Source of the DNA: DASWVC01 sp036401335
GTDB lineage: Bacteria; Verrucomicrobiota; Verrucomicrobiia; Chthoniobacterales; JAFAMB01
Direction: 5' to 3'
DNA length: 12,517 nucleotides
Assembly (NCBI GenBank): GCA_036401335.1
Contig: DASWVC010000044.1
Span: 1-12,517 of the forward strand
Of this stretch, positions 6,761 through 12,517 are shown piece by piece (position 1 is the first letter of the stretch; every line of letters starts with the position of its first letter). A program made the position numbers and the translations under genes. The notes beneath the pieces are model-generated. The model worked only from the letters and a program-made list of their open reading frames with translations. It did no database searches and was not told where the DNA came from.

Positions 6761-7138
6761 TTATTGGACGGTTCCCCCTTTGGAGAGCTTGATGGTGCGA
6801 CCTTCCGGATCGAGGAAACTGGCGTACGTGCCGTCCAACCGGAGGATAATGCCTGCCTGTTGAAGCCGCTCGATGATGGGCTGTCGGTTCAGGAGCGCAA
6901 AGTACAGGTGAAAATGAGAAATGTGCTCGCCGTTTTCACAGGTTCGGAAACAGATCGGCATCCCTCCCACGAGCAGGTCGGTGTACCGGTATTCGCGCTC
7001 ACTGACCACTTGGGCTCCGAGAAGGTAGGTGTAGAAATGGCGGATTTCACGCCAGTGTTCCGTAAACACGGTAAACGAATAGCAATGTACGACGGGCAGC
7101 CTGATGCGCCTGCGTCCGAGCCTGGGTTTCAGAAGCAT
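6761..7138 (-). CDS. VOC-superfamily (glyoxalase/bleomycin-resistance fold) protein
   Basis: The 125-residue product looks like a single vicinal-oxygen-chelate domain. The first module has a strand HCYSFTVF (18-25), a helix and FYTYLLGAQVV (35-45), with a strand run LLVGGMPICFRT (55-66). The second has HFHLYF (75-80), a helix ending near LQQAGI and FLDPEGRTIKLS (108-119), the usual closing strand. The family normally ends this strand with a metal-binding glutamate (DPxGNxxEL type); here that place is K117, so a divergent or metal-free site is possible. Substrate cannot be assigned, and enzyme, resistance protein or binding protein are all open. A perfect TATAAT lies about 27 nt upstream of the ATG, but no Shine-Dalgarno is obvious. 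The gene is convergent with infC and divergent from the STAS gene. Confidence 0.75.
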   Translation of the reverse strand: MLLKPRLGRRRIRLPVVHCYSFTVFTEHWREIRHFYTYLLGAQVVSEREYRYTDLLVGGMPICFRTCENGEHISHFHLYFALLNRQPIIERLQQAGIILRLDGTYASFLDPEGRTIKLSKGGTVQ

Positions 7139-7164
7139 GTCAGGCCTGTATGGAAATTACAATT

Positions 7165-7170
7165 ATTATA
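7165..7170 (-). promoter_or_regulatory. Candidate -10 box for the VOC gene
   Basis: On the minus strand this reads TATAAT, inside an AT-rich island (about 7151-7173) that stands out from the GC-rich surroundings. The VOC start codon is at 7138, so a short leader of roughly 20 nt would result. No convincing -35 box is seen 16-18 nt upstream. The island is in the divergent gap between the VOC and STAS genes and may serve both. Confidence 0.4.
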
Positions 7171-7275
7171 AACTGCAGGAATCGGCTGGTTTGTACCTCG
7201 CCTTGAGCTCGTCCCGGAAATTTCCGTCGCCCCGTTTCGCGTTGCCCCCCCGGCCATTCAGTGTTACCTGCAAAA

Positions 7276-7590
7276 ATGTCACCCGAAATCCTGCGGCTCA
7301 GCGGGGAAATCGACCTTAACGAAAGGCCGCATGTCGCCCTCCAACTCGATCCGTTGATCGAGCGCAAGGCGCCGCTGATTGTCGTCGACCTGGAACACGT
7401 GACGTACGTCGACAGTTCCGGACTGGCCTTGTTTATCGATGCCCTTCAGCGCGTGCAGGGCTATGGAGGCCAGTTCGCGCTTTCCGGCTTGCAGGACAAT
7501 GTAAAAATGGTGTTCGAGATTGCCCGGTTGGACCAGGTGTTCAGAGTTTTCCCAAATGGCGAAGACGCCTTGCGGACGTTCACAAAATGA
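7276..7590 (+). CDS. Single-domain STAS protein, anti-sigma factor antagonist type
   Basis: The 104-residue product is a stand-alone STAS domain of the SpoIIAA/RsbV kind, which binds an anti-sigma kinase and is switched off by serine phosphorylation. Order: ILRLSGEIDL (5-14), PLIVVDLEHVTYVDSSGLAL (33-52) and a C-terminal helix ending GEDALRTF (95-102). S47 in YVDSSGL matches the phosphorylated serine of SpoIIAA. The ATG at 7276 gives the normal start (MSPEILRLSGEID); an in-frame GTG at 7261 would add only five residues, and neither has a good Shine-Dalgarno. No partner kinase, phosphatase or sigma factor is in the window, so its partners are probably encoded elsewhere. A hairpin follows six bases after the stop. 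An STAS role outside sigma control is also possible. Confidence 0.85.
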   Translation: MSPEILRLSGEIDLNERPHVALQLDPLIERKAPLIVVDLEHVTYVDSSGLALFIDALQRVQGYGGQFALSGLQDNVKMVFEIARLDQVFRVFPNGEDALRTFTK

Positions 7591-7595
7591 TTTCT

Positions 7596-7622
7596 GACCC
7601 CAGCCCCTAAACGGTCGGGGTC
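7596..7622 (+). terminator. Hairpin after the STAS gene (terminator-like, no T-tract)
   Basis: GACCCCAGCC (7596-7605) pairs with GGTCGGGGTC (7613-7622) around a 7-nt loop (CCTAAAC), with one A-C mismatch and one G-U pair; the outer six pairs are perfect. It starts six bases after the STAS stop. The following bases are AATCGCC, so there is no run of T, and intrinsic termination is uncertain. Confidence 0.45.
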
Positions 7623-7646
7623 AATCGCCGGCAGGGTCCGACCGGC

Positions 7647-7675
7647 TTGACACCGCGCCGTTTACCATGTACCCG
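7647..7675 (+). promoter_or_regulatory. Possible rplI-dnaB promoter
   Basis: A perfect TTGACA (7647-7652) lies after the STAS hairpin and 52 nt before the rplI start. At 17-nt spacing the -10 position reads TACCCG, a poor match, so only the -35 half is persuasive. Confidence 0.3.
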
Positions 7676-7704
7676 TCCCACCCCGTCTTTACGCAAAAAC
7701 TCGT

Positions 7705-8247
7705 ATGGCTTTGACCGAAATTATTTTAAAGGAAAACATCCCCGGCCTGGGAGCCGAGGCGGACATCGTCAAGGTGCGAACCGGTTACGCACGCAATTTC
7801 CTGGTGCCTCAGGGAAAGGCTTACGAGGTTACTCCGGGCAACCTGAAACGTTTAAACCAGCTCCGCGGCCAGCGAAGTGAGCGGGAATCCCGCGAGTTAA
7901 ACGAGGCAGAGGAATTTGCCCGCCGGATCAACAAGACAAAACTGGATTTCACCCTGGAAGCGGGTGAAACCGGAAAGGCGTTTGGCTCCGTTTCGGTGAA
8001 GGACATCGAAGACAAACTCAGCGCGGAGCACGGCATTACCCTGGACCGTCACCGGATTCAGCTTGAACGACCGATCAAAGAGGCCGGGCTGCAGGAAATC
8101 CCGGTGCGCCTTCATGCCAATGTCGCGGCAGTCCTCAAGGTGGAAGTAAAGTTGAACGTCAAGGAACCAGCTCCGGAACCGCCTTCGCCAGACTTGGATT
8201 CCAGCAAAACCCGGGTACGACGTAAACCCCGGACGACGGCTACCTAG
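7705..8247 (+). CDS. rplI: 50S ribosomal protein L9 with basic C-terminal tail
   Basis: L9 binds 23S rRNA and projects from the L1 side of the 50S subunit. The 180-residue product starts MALTEIILKENIPGLG and carries the L9 signature in GLGAEADIVKVRTGYARNFL (14-33) followed by VPQGKA. A long charged connecting helix spans about 45-80, and the C-domain shows GKAFGSVSVKDI (90-101) and GLQEIPVRLH (128-137), ending near residue 152 as in E. coli L9 (149 aa). The extra ~28 residues are a proline-rich linker (EPAPEPPSPD) and a basic end (KTRVRRKPR). dnaB starts 8 nt after the stop, the frequent rplI-dnaB pairing; rpsF, ssb and rpsR, often found in front, are not here. The start has no evident Shine-Dalgarno. 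Confidence 0.96.
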   Translation: MALTEIILKENIPGLGAEADIVKVRTGYARNFLVPQGKAYEVTPGNLKRLNQLRGQRSERESRELNEAEEFARRINKTKLDFTLEAGETGKAFGSVSVKDIEDKLSAEHGITLDRHRIQLERPIKEAGLQEIPVRLHANVAAVLKVEVKLNVKEPAPEPPSPDLDSSKTRVRRKPRTTAT

Positions 8248-8255
8248 GCTGATCG

Positions 8256-9737
8256 ATGCCCAAAGGTTCTCCCGGTTCGGTTCAATCGGTTGAGATCCCC
8301 GCGAAAGTGCCGGGTTCTGGAGAGGCAAATCCGGCTAAGAGTTATTCACAACTTCTTCACCAGCCCACGCTCGGCCGGGATGCGCCCCGAAGCCTCCCTT
8401 TTAGCGAGGATGGCGAAAAAGGGGTTATTTGTTCCCTCCTGCTGTCCCCGCGGGAAGTTGCCGACTATTGTGTCCTGCGGTTAAGAACGGACGCTTTTTA
8501 CCTTCCGGCTCACCAGATCGTGTATGAACTCGTGCTTGAGTTCAATGACAAGGGCAAACCGGTCGACTTCGTCACGCTCAAGCAGACGCTGAAAGACCGA
8601 ACCCGTCTGGAAGAGATCGGCGGGCCGGAGTACCTCGATGAACTCTACAGTTTTGTGCCGACGGCGGCCAACGCCCAATACTACGTCGAGATCGTCCGTG
8701 AGAAATACGTTTTGCGGCGCCTGATCCTCGCCTGCAACAAGCTTTCCACGCGGTGCTACGACCACCAGGAGGAACTGGGGATGCTCCTGGATGAAGCCGA
8801 GCGGGAGGTTTTTGCAATTACCGGCGAGCACGTGCAAACGGATGTGATCCCGACCAAGGACCTGGTCATGGAAGCCATCGAACAGATCGAAAAATTGTAC
8901 GAACACCGAGGCGCAGTCACGGGATTGCCGACCGGTTTCGTCGAACTTGACCGGATGACCAACGGCCTGCACGCAGCGGAGATGATCGTCATCGCGGCGC
9001 GGCCGAGCATGGGTAAAACGGCGCTGGCCATGAACATCGCCGAGCACGTCGCTTTGGAAGTTGGGAAGGCGGTGGCGGTGTTCAGCCTGGAGATGAGCAG
9101 CCAGCAACTGGTCCAACGCCTGCTTTGCTCCCGTGCGAAGGTCAACCTGCAAAAGGTCCGGACCGGGTTCCTTTCCGAGCGGGATTTTCCCAACCTGACG
9201 ACCGCCGCAGCGAAGCTGGCTTCGGCCCGGCTCTACATCGACGACACGCCCGGCCTCAGCATCCTCGAGTTGCGGGCCAAAGCGAGGCGTTTGAAATCGA
9301 TGTACGACATTCAGTTGATCGTCATTGATTACCTGCAACTCCTCCGCTCCCCGAGCCGGCGGGCCCAGGACAACCGCCAGTTGGAAATCGCGGAAATTTC
9401 CAGCGGGGTTAAATCGCTGGCCAAGGAGCTGCAGCTGCCGATCATTGTCATCGCTCAGCTGAACCGCCAACCGGACACCCGGGCCAAGGAGGGTGGCCGG
9501 CCGCGTTTGAGCGACCTCCGCGAGTCAGGTTCCATTGAGCAGGACGCCGACGTCGTGGGCTTGTTGGTCAGGGCGGAGTACTACGAAACCGATGACGAAG
9601 GCAAGCAGGAGAAAGCCGGCGAGGCCGAGTTGATCATCGCGAAGCAGCGGAATGGACCAACCGGCGATGTGCCGCTCGTGTTCCTGAAGGAATTTACCCG
9701 TTTTGAAAACAGGATCCGGGAAGCGACAGGTGCGTGA
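8256..9737 (+). CDS. dnaB: Replicative DNA helicase DnaB
   Basis: This is the hexameric 5'-3' helicase of the replication fork. The 493-residue product has an N-domain (about 48-155), which binds primase in the family and starts at PFSEDGEKGVICSLLL, a linker, and a RecA-like ATPase domain. Walker A is AARPSMGKT (247-255, K254, T255). FSLEMS (276-281) provides catalytic E279. Walker B is LIVIDYLQL (354-362, D358). The AQLNR motif is at 400-404, SDLRESGSIEQDADVV at 419-434, and the arginine-finger region AKQRNGPTG at 462-470. The first ~48 residues are a non-conserved, probably disordered extension. There is no intein at the Walker A or DYLQL sites. It is probably co-transcribed with rplI. The gene ends in a repeat-rich convergent gap. 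Confidence 0.96.
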   Translation: MPKGSPGSVQSVEIPAKVPGSGEANPAKSYSQLLHQPTLGRDAPRSLPFSEDGEKGVICSLLLSPREVADYCVLRLRTDAFYLPAHQIVYELVLEFNDKGKPVDFVTLKQTLKDRTRLEEIGGPEYLDELYSFVPTAANAQYYVEIVREKYVLRRLILACNKLSTRCYDHQEELGMLLDEAEREVFAITGEHVQTDVIPTKDLVMEAIEQIEKLYEHRGAVTGLPTGFVELDRMTNGLHAAEMIVIAARPSMGKTALAMNIAEHVALEVGKAVAVFSLEMSSQQLVQRLLCSRAKVNLQKVRTGFLSERDFPNLTTAAAKLASARLYIDDTPGLSILELRAKARRLKSMYDIQLIVIDYLQLLRSPSRRAQDNRQLEIAEISSGVKSLAKELQLPIIVIAQLNRQPDTRAKEGGRPRLSDLRESGSIEQDADVVGLLVRAEYYETDDEGKQEKAGEAELIIAKQRNGPTGDVPLVFLKEFTRFENRIREATGA

Positions 9738-9752
9738 GGGCGCGGATAAAGA

Positions 9753-9792
9753 GGGTGTCGGGGTATCGGCGTGTCGGCGTAACGGGGTGATG
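9753..9792 (+). repeat. Tandem array of five degenerate octamers
   Basis: Reading in steps of eight from 9753: GGGTGTCG, GGGTATCG, GCGTGTCG, GCGTAACG, GGGTGATG. The consensus is GSGTRTCG. The array starts 15 nt after the dnaB stop. GGGGTATCGGCGTG (9760-9773) recurs with one change as GGGGTATCGACGTG at 9911-9924, just downstream of the first hairpin repeat. Confidence 0.75.
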
Positions 9793-9876
9793 GCACTAAA
9801 ATTAAGGACCTAGACCAAATGCCAGAAATCCTTTCCGAAATGAAGCCGGAGGGGTGGAAAAAGGATGCGGGAAGGC

Positions 9877-9924
9877 CCGGTCCGGTAGAGTCACGAGTCC
9901 CTTCGTGACCGGGGTATCGACGTG
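9877..9924 (+). repeat. Palindromic intergenic repeat, copy 1
   Basis: After CCGGTAGA, a perfect 7-bp stem GTCACGA (9890-9896) and TCGTGAC (9903-9909) encloses the loop GTCCCT. GGGGTATCGACGTG follows the stem. The unit matches copy 2 in the CCGGTAG lead, the loop, the loop-closing CGA/TCG pairs and a G-rich right flank. Confidence 0.75.
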
Positions 9925-10002
9925 GAAGCCGAGCGGAGCATTTCGGAACGGACTTTTGACAAACGGTATAGATCCCAAAGGGACACCGGATCGAGCGGCG
10001 GC

Positions 10003-10043
10003 CCGGTAGGGCGGCGAGTCCCTTCGCCGCTGGGGGGATGACG
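10003..10043 (+). repeat. Palindromic intergenic repeat, copy 2
   Basis: After CCGGTAGG, a perfect 7-bp stem GCGGCGA (10011-10017) and TCGCCGC (10024-10030) encloses the same GTCCCT loop as copy 1, 121 nt away. Three stem positions differ from copy 1, and each change is compensated on the other arm. The right flank GGGGGGATGACGG resembles the copy 1 flank. Confidence 0.75.
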
Positions 10044-10055
10044 GAGCTTTCGGCA

Positions 10056-10110
10056 GGGTCGCGTGTCCCTCCTCGACCCCCGGTAGGGCAGGGTCCTCTC
10101 GGTCTTCCCC
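10056..10110 (+). repeat. Palindromic intergenic repeat, degenerate copies 3 and 4
   Basis: GGGTCG (10056-10061) and CGACCC (10074-10079) pair outside an inner part with two mismatches, again around GTCCCT (10065-10070). Directly after it, CCGGTAGGGC (10080-10089) repeats the lead sequence of copy 2, followed by GTCCTC in place of the loop, but no good stem can be drawn, so copy 4 is probably a remnant. Confidence 0.5.
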
Positions 10111-10183
10111 GCCGGCCGGAAGCGAAGGCGGGCGCTCACGGGCCACCATCCCTGCCCGGCGGGTGCGACGGGGCTGCTTTGCC

Positions 10184-10195
10184 ACCCCGACACCC
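10184..10195 (-). repeat. Inverted copy of the octamer motif
   Basis: ACCCCGACACCC is the exact reverse complement of GGGTGTCGGGGT at 9753-9764. The pair lies near the two ends of the gap between dnaB and the aminotransferase gene, like short terminal inverted repeats around 443 bp, but no target-site duplication is visible outside them. Confidence 0.55.
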
Positions 10196-10215
10196 CGCCC
10201 CACCCGGATGGGCAC

Positions 10216-11406
10216 TCAAGCTTTCTGCCGCAACACCGCCATGGCGGCATCCACCCCGCCTGACTTGCTCGGCACCCCAAACCCGGCCAGTCCCATTTCA
10301 ACACCGCACAGGGTGCCGCATAAGGTGAGGTCGTTCAGGTCGCCGAGATGCCCGATCCGGAACGCCTTGCCTTTCAGTTTGGAGAGCCCTGCGCCCAGCG
10401 ACAGGTTGTAATTTTCCAGGACAAAGCTGCGAAAATGCGCTTCGTCGTACCCGTCGGGCATGAGGATCGCCGTGCAGGAAGGACTGTACTCGCGGGGGTC
10501 GGCGCAAACCAGTTGCAATCCCCACGCGTCCACCGCTGCCCGGGTTGCTTCCCCGTGACGCTCGTGACGTTTGAAAACCCGGTCCAAGCCTTCCTCCTGC
10601 ACCAGCATGGCAATCGCCTCCTGAAGGCCAAACATGAGGTTCGTCGCGGGCGTGTACGGAAAATAACCGGTGCGGTTGGCTTCCAAGACGTCGTCCCACG
10701 CCCAGAAACCCCGCGGCAAGGCAGCATGGGAGGAGGCGGCCAGCGCTTTTTCGCTGGCGGCAACCAATCCCAGGCCGGGAGGCAGCATCAACCCTTTTTG
10801 GGAACCTGCCACCGTGACGTCGACCTGCCATTCTTCATGGCGGTAATCGATGCTGCCCAGGGAGGAGACCGCGTCGACCATCAGCAGCGCCGGGTGCTGA
10901 ACCGCGTCCATGACCTGCCGAACCTCCCCGATCCGGCTGGTCACCCCGGTCGAGGTTTCGTTGTGGACGCAAAGCACGGCCTTGAATTCATGGGCGGAAT
11001 CCCTGGCCAAACGTTCCTGCACCAAAGCCGGGTCGATGCCGTGGCGCCAGTCGCCCGGCATAAAATCAACCTTCAACCCGAACCTCACCGCCAAATTACG
11101 CCACAGGGTCGCAAAATGACCGGTCTCGAACATCAGCACGCGATCGCCCGGCGACAACGTGTTGGCGATGCCCGCCTCCCACGCTCCGGTGCCGCTGCCG
11201 GGATAAAGAAACACGTGCCCCCGTTTCATTTGGAAGACGGCCTTCAGGCCGTCAAAGCACGCGAAGGCGAGCGGCGGAAAATCCGGCCCACGGTGATCTA
11301 TGGTGGGCCGGTCCATCGCACGCAGGATCCGGTCGGGCACGTTGGTAGGTCCGGGGATCTGGAGAAAATGGCGGCCTGGCTGATAAGTTTTTTCCGGGTG
11401 CTTCAT
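10216..11406 (-). CDS. Serine--glyoxylate aminotransferase-like class V aminotransferase
   Basis: This PLP enzyme resembles serine/alanine-glyoxylate aminotransferases, which convert glyoxylate to glycine with serine or alanine as donor, in the serine cycle of methylotrophs or in glyoxylate detoxification. The 396-residue product starts with the family N-terminus: GRHFLQIPGPTNVPDRILRAMDRPTIDHRGP (11-41). It continues with YPGSGTGAWE (68-77), HNETSTGV (148-155), VDAVSSLGS (177-185, D178 cofactor-ring aspartate) and AGSQKGLMLPPGL (200-212), where K204 is the Schiff-base lysine. FRIGHLGDL (349-357) contains R350, the likely substrate-carboxylate arginine. It stands alone, convergent with dnaB and divergent from the transporter gene, so the neighbourhood does not identify its pathway. 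The ATG at 11406 has only a weak purine stretch upstream. Alanine donor specificity or another class-V activity cannot be excluded, so I give no symbol. Confidence 0.88.
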   Translation of the reverse strand: MKHPEKTYQPGRHFLQIPGPTNVPDRILRAMDRPTIDHRGPDFPPLAFACFDGLKAVFQMKRGHVFLYPGSGTGAWEAGIANTLSPGDRVLMFETGHFATLWRNLAVRFGLKVDFMPGDWRHGIDPALVQERLARDSAHEFKAVLCVHNETSTGVTSRIGEVRQVMDAVQHPALLMVDAVSSLGSIDYRHEEWQVDVTVAGSQKGLMLPPGLGLVAASEKALAASSHAALPRGFWAWDDVLEANRTGYFPYTPATNLMFGLQEAIAMLVQEEGLDRVFKRHERHGEATRAAVDAWGLQLVCADPREYSPSCTAILMPDGYDEAHFRSFVLENYNLSLGAGLSKLKGKAFRIGHLGDLNDLTLCGTLCGVEMGLAGFGVPSKSGGVDAAMAVLRQKA

Positions 11407-11591
11407 GGACCGTTTCTTCGGATGAGGGAGGAATTTTTAACTTCGAGAGCCTGACCGTGGGCGCAACCGCAAACTGATAGGCCGGGCGCTTGGAAGACGA
11501 TCAAGGATAGACGCCCTGGCGTGGAAACTGCTATGTTCAGTTGACAAATTACCACCTTACCCTGCAGCCGTCCCCAAAACGCCACCATTCC

Positions 11592-12517
11592 ATGATTACA
11601 CCCGAAGTCCTCACTTTCCTGAAAACATTTGCCGCCCCCTTGCCCTGCCGCACATTTCTCGCCCTCGGCTGGTGCGCAGCCGCCGTGTTGGGTTCGACCG
11701 TCGCCGTCGCTCAGGAAAAAGCGGCGGTCCTCCTGCCCGGGAGCATCAACGATCAAAGTTGGAACGCCCAGGGTTATGCGGGAGTGACGAAGCTGAAGTC
11801 CATGGGCTGGGATGTCGCCTACTCGGAGAACGTCCAGCCTGCCGACATGGCTGAATCCCTTCGCGACTATGCCCGGCGCGGTTACAACCTTGTGATTGGA
11901 CACACCGGACGCTTCCTTTCCGCCGCGGAACTGGTCGGACCGAAGTTCCCTAAAACGGTGTTTGTGGTCGGGTCCGGCTCTGCCGGTTCCGGCAAGAACG
12001 TTGCCTCGATCGATTTCGACAACACGCAGTTTGGGTACCTGATGGGCGTCCTGGCTGCCCGGATGAGCAAGAGCGGAAAGATCGGCTCGGTTAACGGGCT
12101 TGAAGGGCTGCCCAATGTCGTTGCCCAAGTGGGAGCCTACCGGAAAGGGGCGAAAAGTGTGCGCCCGGACATCGAAGTAAAGGTTATTTACATCCAGAAC
12201 ATGGAGGACGCCGCCGGGGCCAAGGAAGCCGCCTTGTCGCTGATCGCCTGGGGTGCAGATTTCGTCAGCGGCAAGCTTAACGCCGCACAAACGGGCATCA
12301 TCCAAGCCGCAAAAGACAAAGGAGTTTACGCCAACGGCAGGTCGACCGACCATACGGAGATTGCCCCGGACAACGTCCTCACCAACATCGTGGAGGAATG
12401 GGGCGACATGTATGCCGCGGCCGCAGAGGCGACCAAGAACGGGACGCTGGGCGGCAAATTCGAGCTGTATGGGCTGAACAGCAAAGGCACAACCGGGGCT
12501 CAACTGCAGTACCGTGC
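11592..12517 (+). CDS. BMP-family (PnrA-like) ABC transporter substrate-binding protein, first 308 residues
   Basis: This is an exported periplasmic-binding-type protein that would capture a ligand, nucleosides in characterised PnrA/BmpA members, for an ABC permease. An N-terminal signal peptide has its hydrophobic core at about 22-38 and a probable cleavage after AVA at 40 (VAVA-QEK). C28 is in LGWC, a poor lipobox, so a soluble protein is likelier than a lipoprotein. The mature part shows AVLLPGSINDQSWN (45-58), where BMP members have LPGSINDxxWN, then SIDFDNTQFGYLMGVLAA (139-156), KIGSVNGLEG (163-172), GAYRKGA (181-187) and EEWGDMYAAA (268-277). The gene runs off the right edge, so permease and ATPase genes may lie just outside. 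The 185-nt gap in front, shared with the divergent aminotransferase gene, holds a TTGACA at 11541-11546 but no matching -10 box or Shine-Dalgarno. The ligand is unknown. Confidence 0.88.
   Translation, partial: MITPEVLTFLKTFAAPLPCRTFLALGWCAAAVLGSTVAVAQEKAAVLLPGSINDQSWNAQGYAGVTKLKSMGWDVAYSENVQPADMAESLRDYARRGYNLVIGHTGRFLSAAELVGPKFPKTVFVVGSGSAGSGKNVASIDFDNTQFGYLMGVLAARMSKSGKIGSVNGLEGLPNVVAQVGAYRKGAKSVRPDIEVKVIYIQNMEDAAGAKEAALSLIAWGADFVSGKLNAAQTGIIQAAKDKGVYANGRSTDHTEIAPDNVLTNIVEEWGDMYAAAAEATKNGTLGGKFELYGLNSKGTTGAQLQYR

Larger units (their letters stand above)
9738..10215. other. Gene-free, repeat-rich gap between convergent dnaB and the aminotransferase gene
   Basis: This 478-nt stretch holds a tandem octamer array (9753-9792), hairpin repeats (about 9877-10110), a 6-bp CCCGCC/GGCGGG stem (10108-10113 with 10127-10132), and an inverted copy of the octamer motif (10184-10195). 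Open frames across it translate to proline- and arginine-rich low-complexity sequence with no recognisable domain and overlap one another on both strands, so I call no gene. No T-tract terminator is seen for either flanking gene; the hairpins may do that work. Confidence 0.7.

Noticed and set aside
9802..10304. Overlapping open frames of 96-137 codons on both strands in the gap after dnaB
   Set aside because: They translate palindromes and repeats into proline/arginine-rich strings, overlap each other, and lack initiation signals and recognisable domains.
11541..11570. TTGACA upstream of the BMP gene as a promoter
   Set aside because: At 16-18 nt spacing the -10 place reads GC-rich sequence (around GCAGCC), so the promoter cannot be supported.
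11403..12503. 366-codon minus-strand open frame opposite the BMP-family gene
   Set aside because: The plus strand encodes a convincing signal peptide and BMP motifs throughout; the antisense frame shows no domain and is a high-GC shadow.
1..12517. CRISPR arrays, tRNA or rRNA genes, insertion sequences, prophage or defence genes
   Set aside because: No regularly spaced long repeats, no tRNA cloverleaf motifs, no transposase, integrase or phage domains were found on reading both strands.

Overview
The window is a GC-rich bacterial chromosome segment made almost entirely of conserved housekeeping genes. My best guess for the source is Verrucomicrobiota (Chthoniobacter/Spartobacteria-like). This rests on the argJ-argB-argD-argF order, the style of the ThrRS and ArgB sequences, weak or absent Shine-Dalgarno motifs at most starts, and small palindromic and octamer repeats between genes. 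It is recall-based inference, not a database result.

Left part (1-3983, minus strand): an arginine biosynthesis operon read argJ -> argB -> argD -> argF, with argF cut by the window edge. ArgJ makes N-acetylglutamate by recycling the acetyl group. ArgB phosphorylates it and carries the N-terminal helix typical of arginine-inhibited kinases. ArgD makes N-acetylornithine, ArgJ releases ornithine, and ArgF makes citrulline. The ArgC step is not in the window.

Centre (4106-6606, plus strand): thrS and infC, divergent from argJ across a 122-nt gap with a centred 10-bp inverted repeat. ThrRS lacks the N-terminal TGS domain and has an insertion before its KPMNCP zinc motif. infC almost certainly starts at a rare ATT codon at 6022, 8 nt after a GGAG, and not at the GTG at 6070. 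The usual partners rpmI and rplT do not follow.

Next (6761-8247): a small minus-strand VOC (glyoxalase-fold) protein, then a divergent plus-strand single-domain STAS protein (anti-sigma factor antagonist type), a hairpin, and rplI followed 8 nt later by dnaB (8256-9737).

Right part: a 478-nt gene-free gap between the convergent dnaB and a serine-glyoxylate-type aminotransferase gene (10216-11406, minus). It is packed with repeats: a tandem octamer array, at least two hairpins with an identical GTCCCT loop and covarying stems, a degenerate third, and a 12-bp inverted copy of the octamer at the far end. The window closes with the 5' part of an exported BMP-family (PnrA-like) ABC transporter binding protein. 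I see no prophage, CRISPR array, tRNA, rRNA or insertion sequence, and no clear new multi-gene system. The most unusual material is the repeat-filled gap, the infC start and leader, and the ThrRS architecture.
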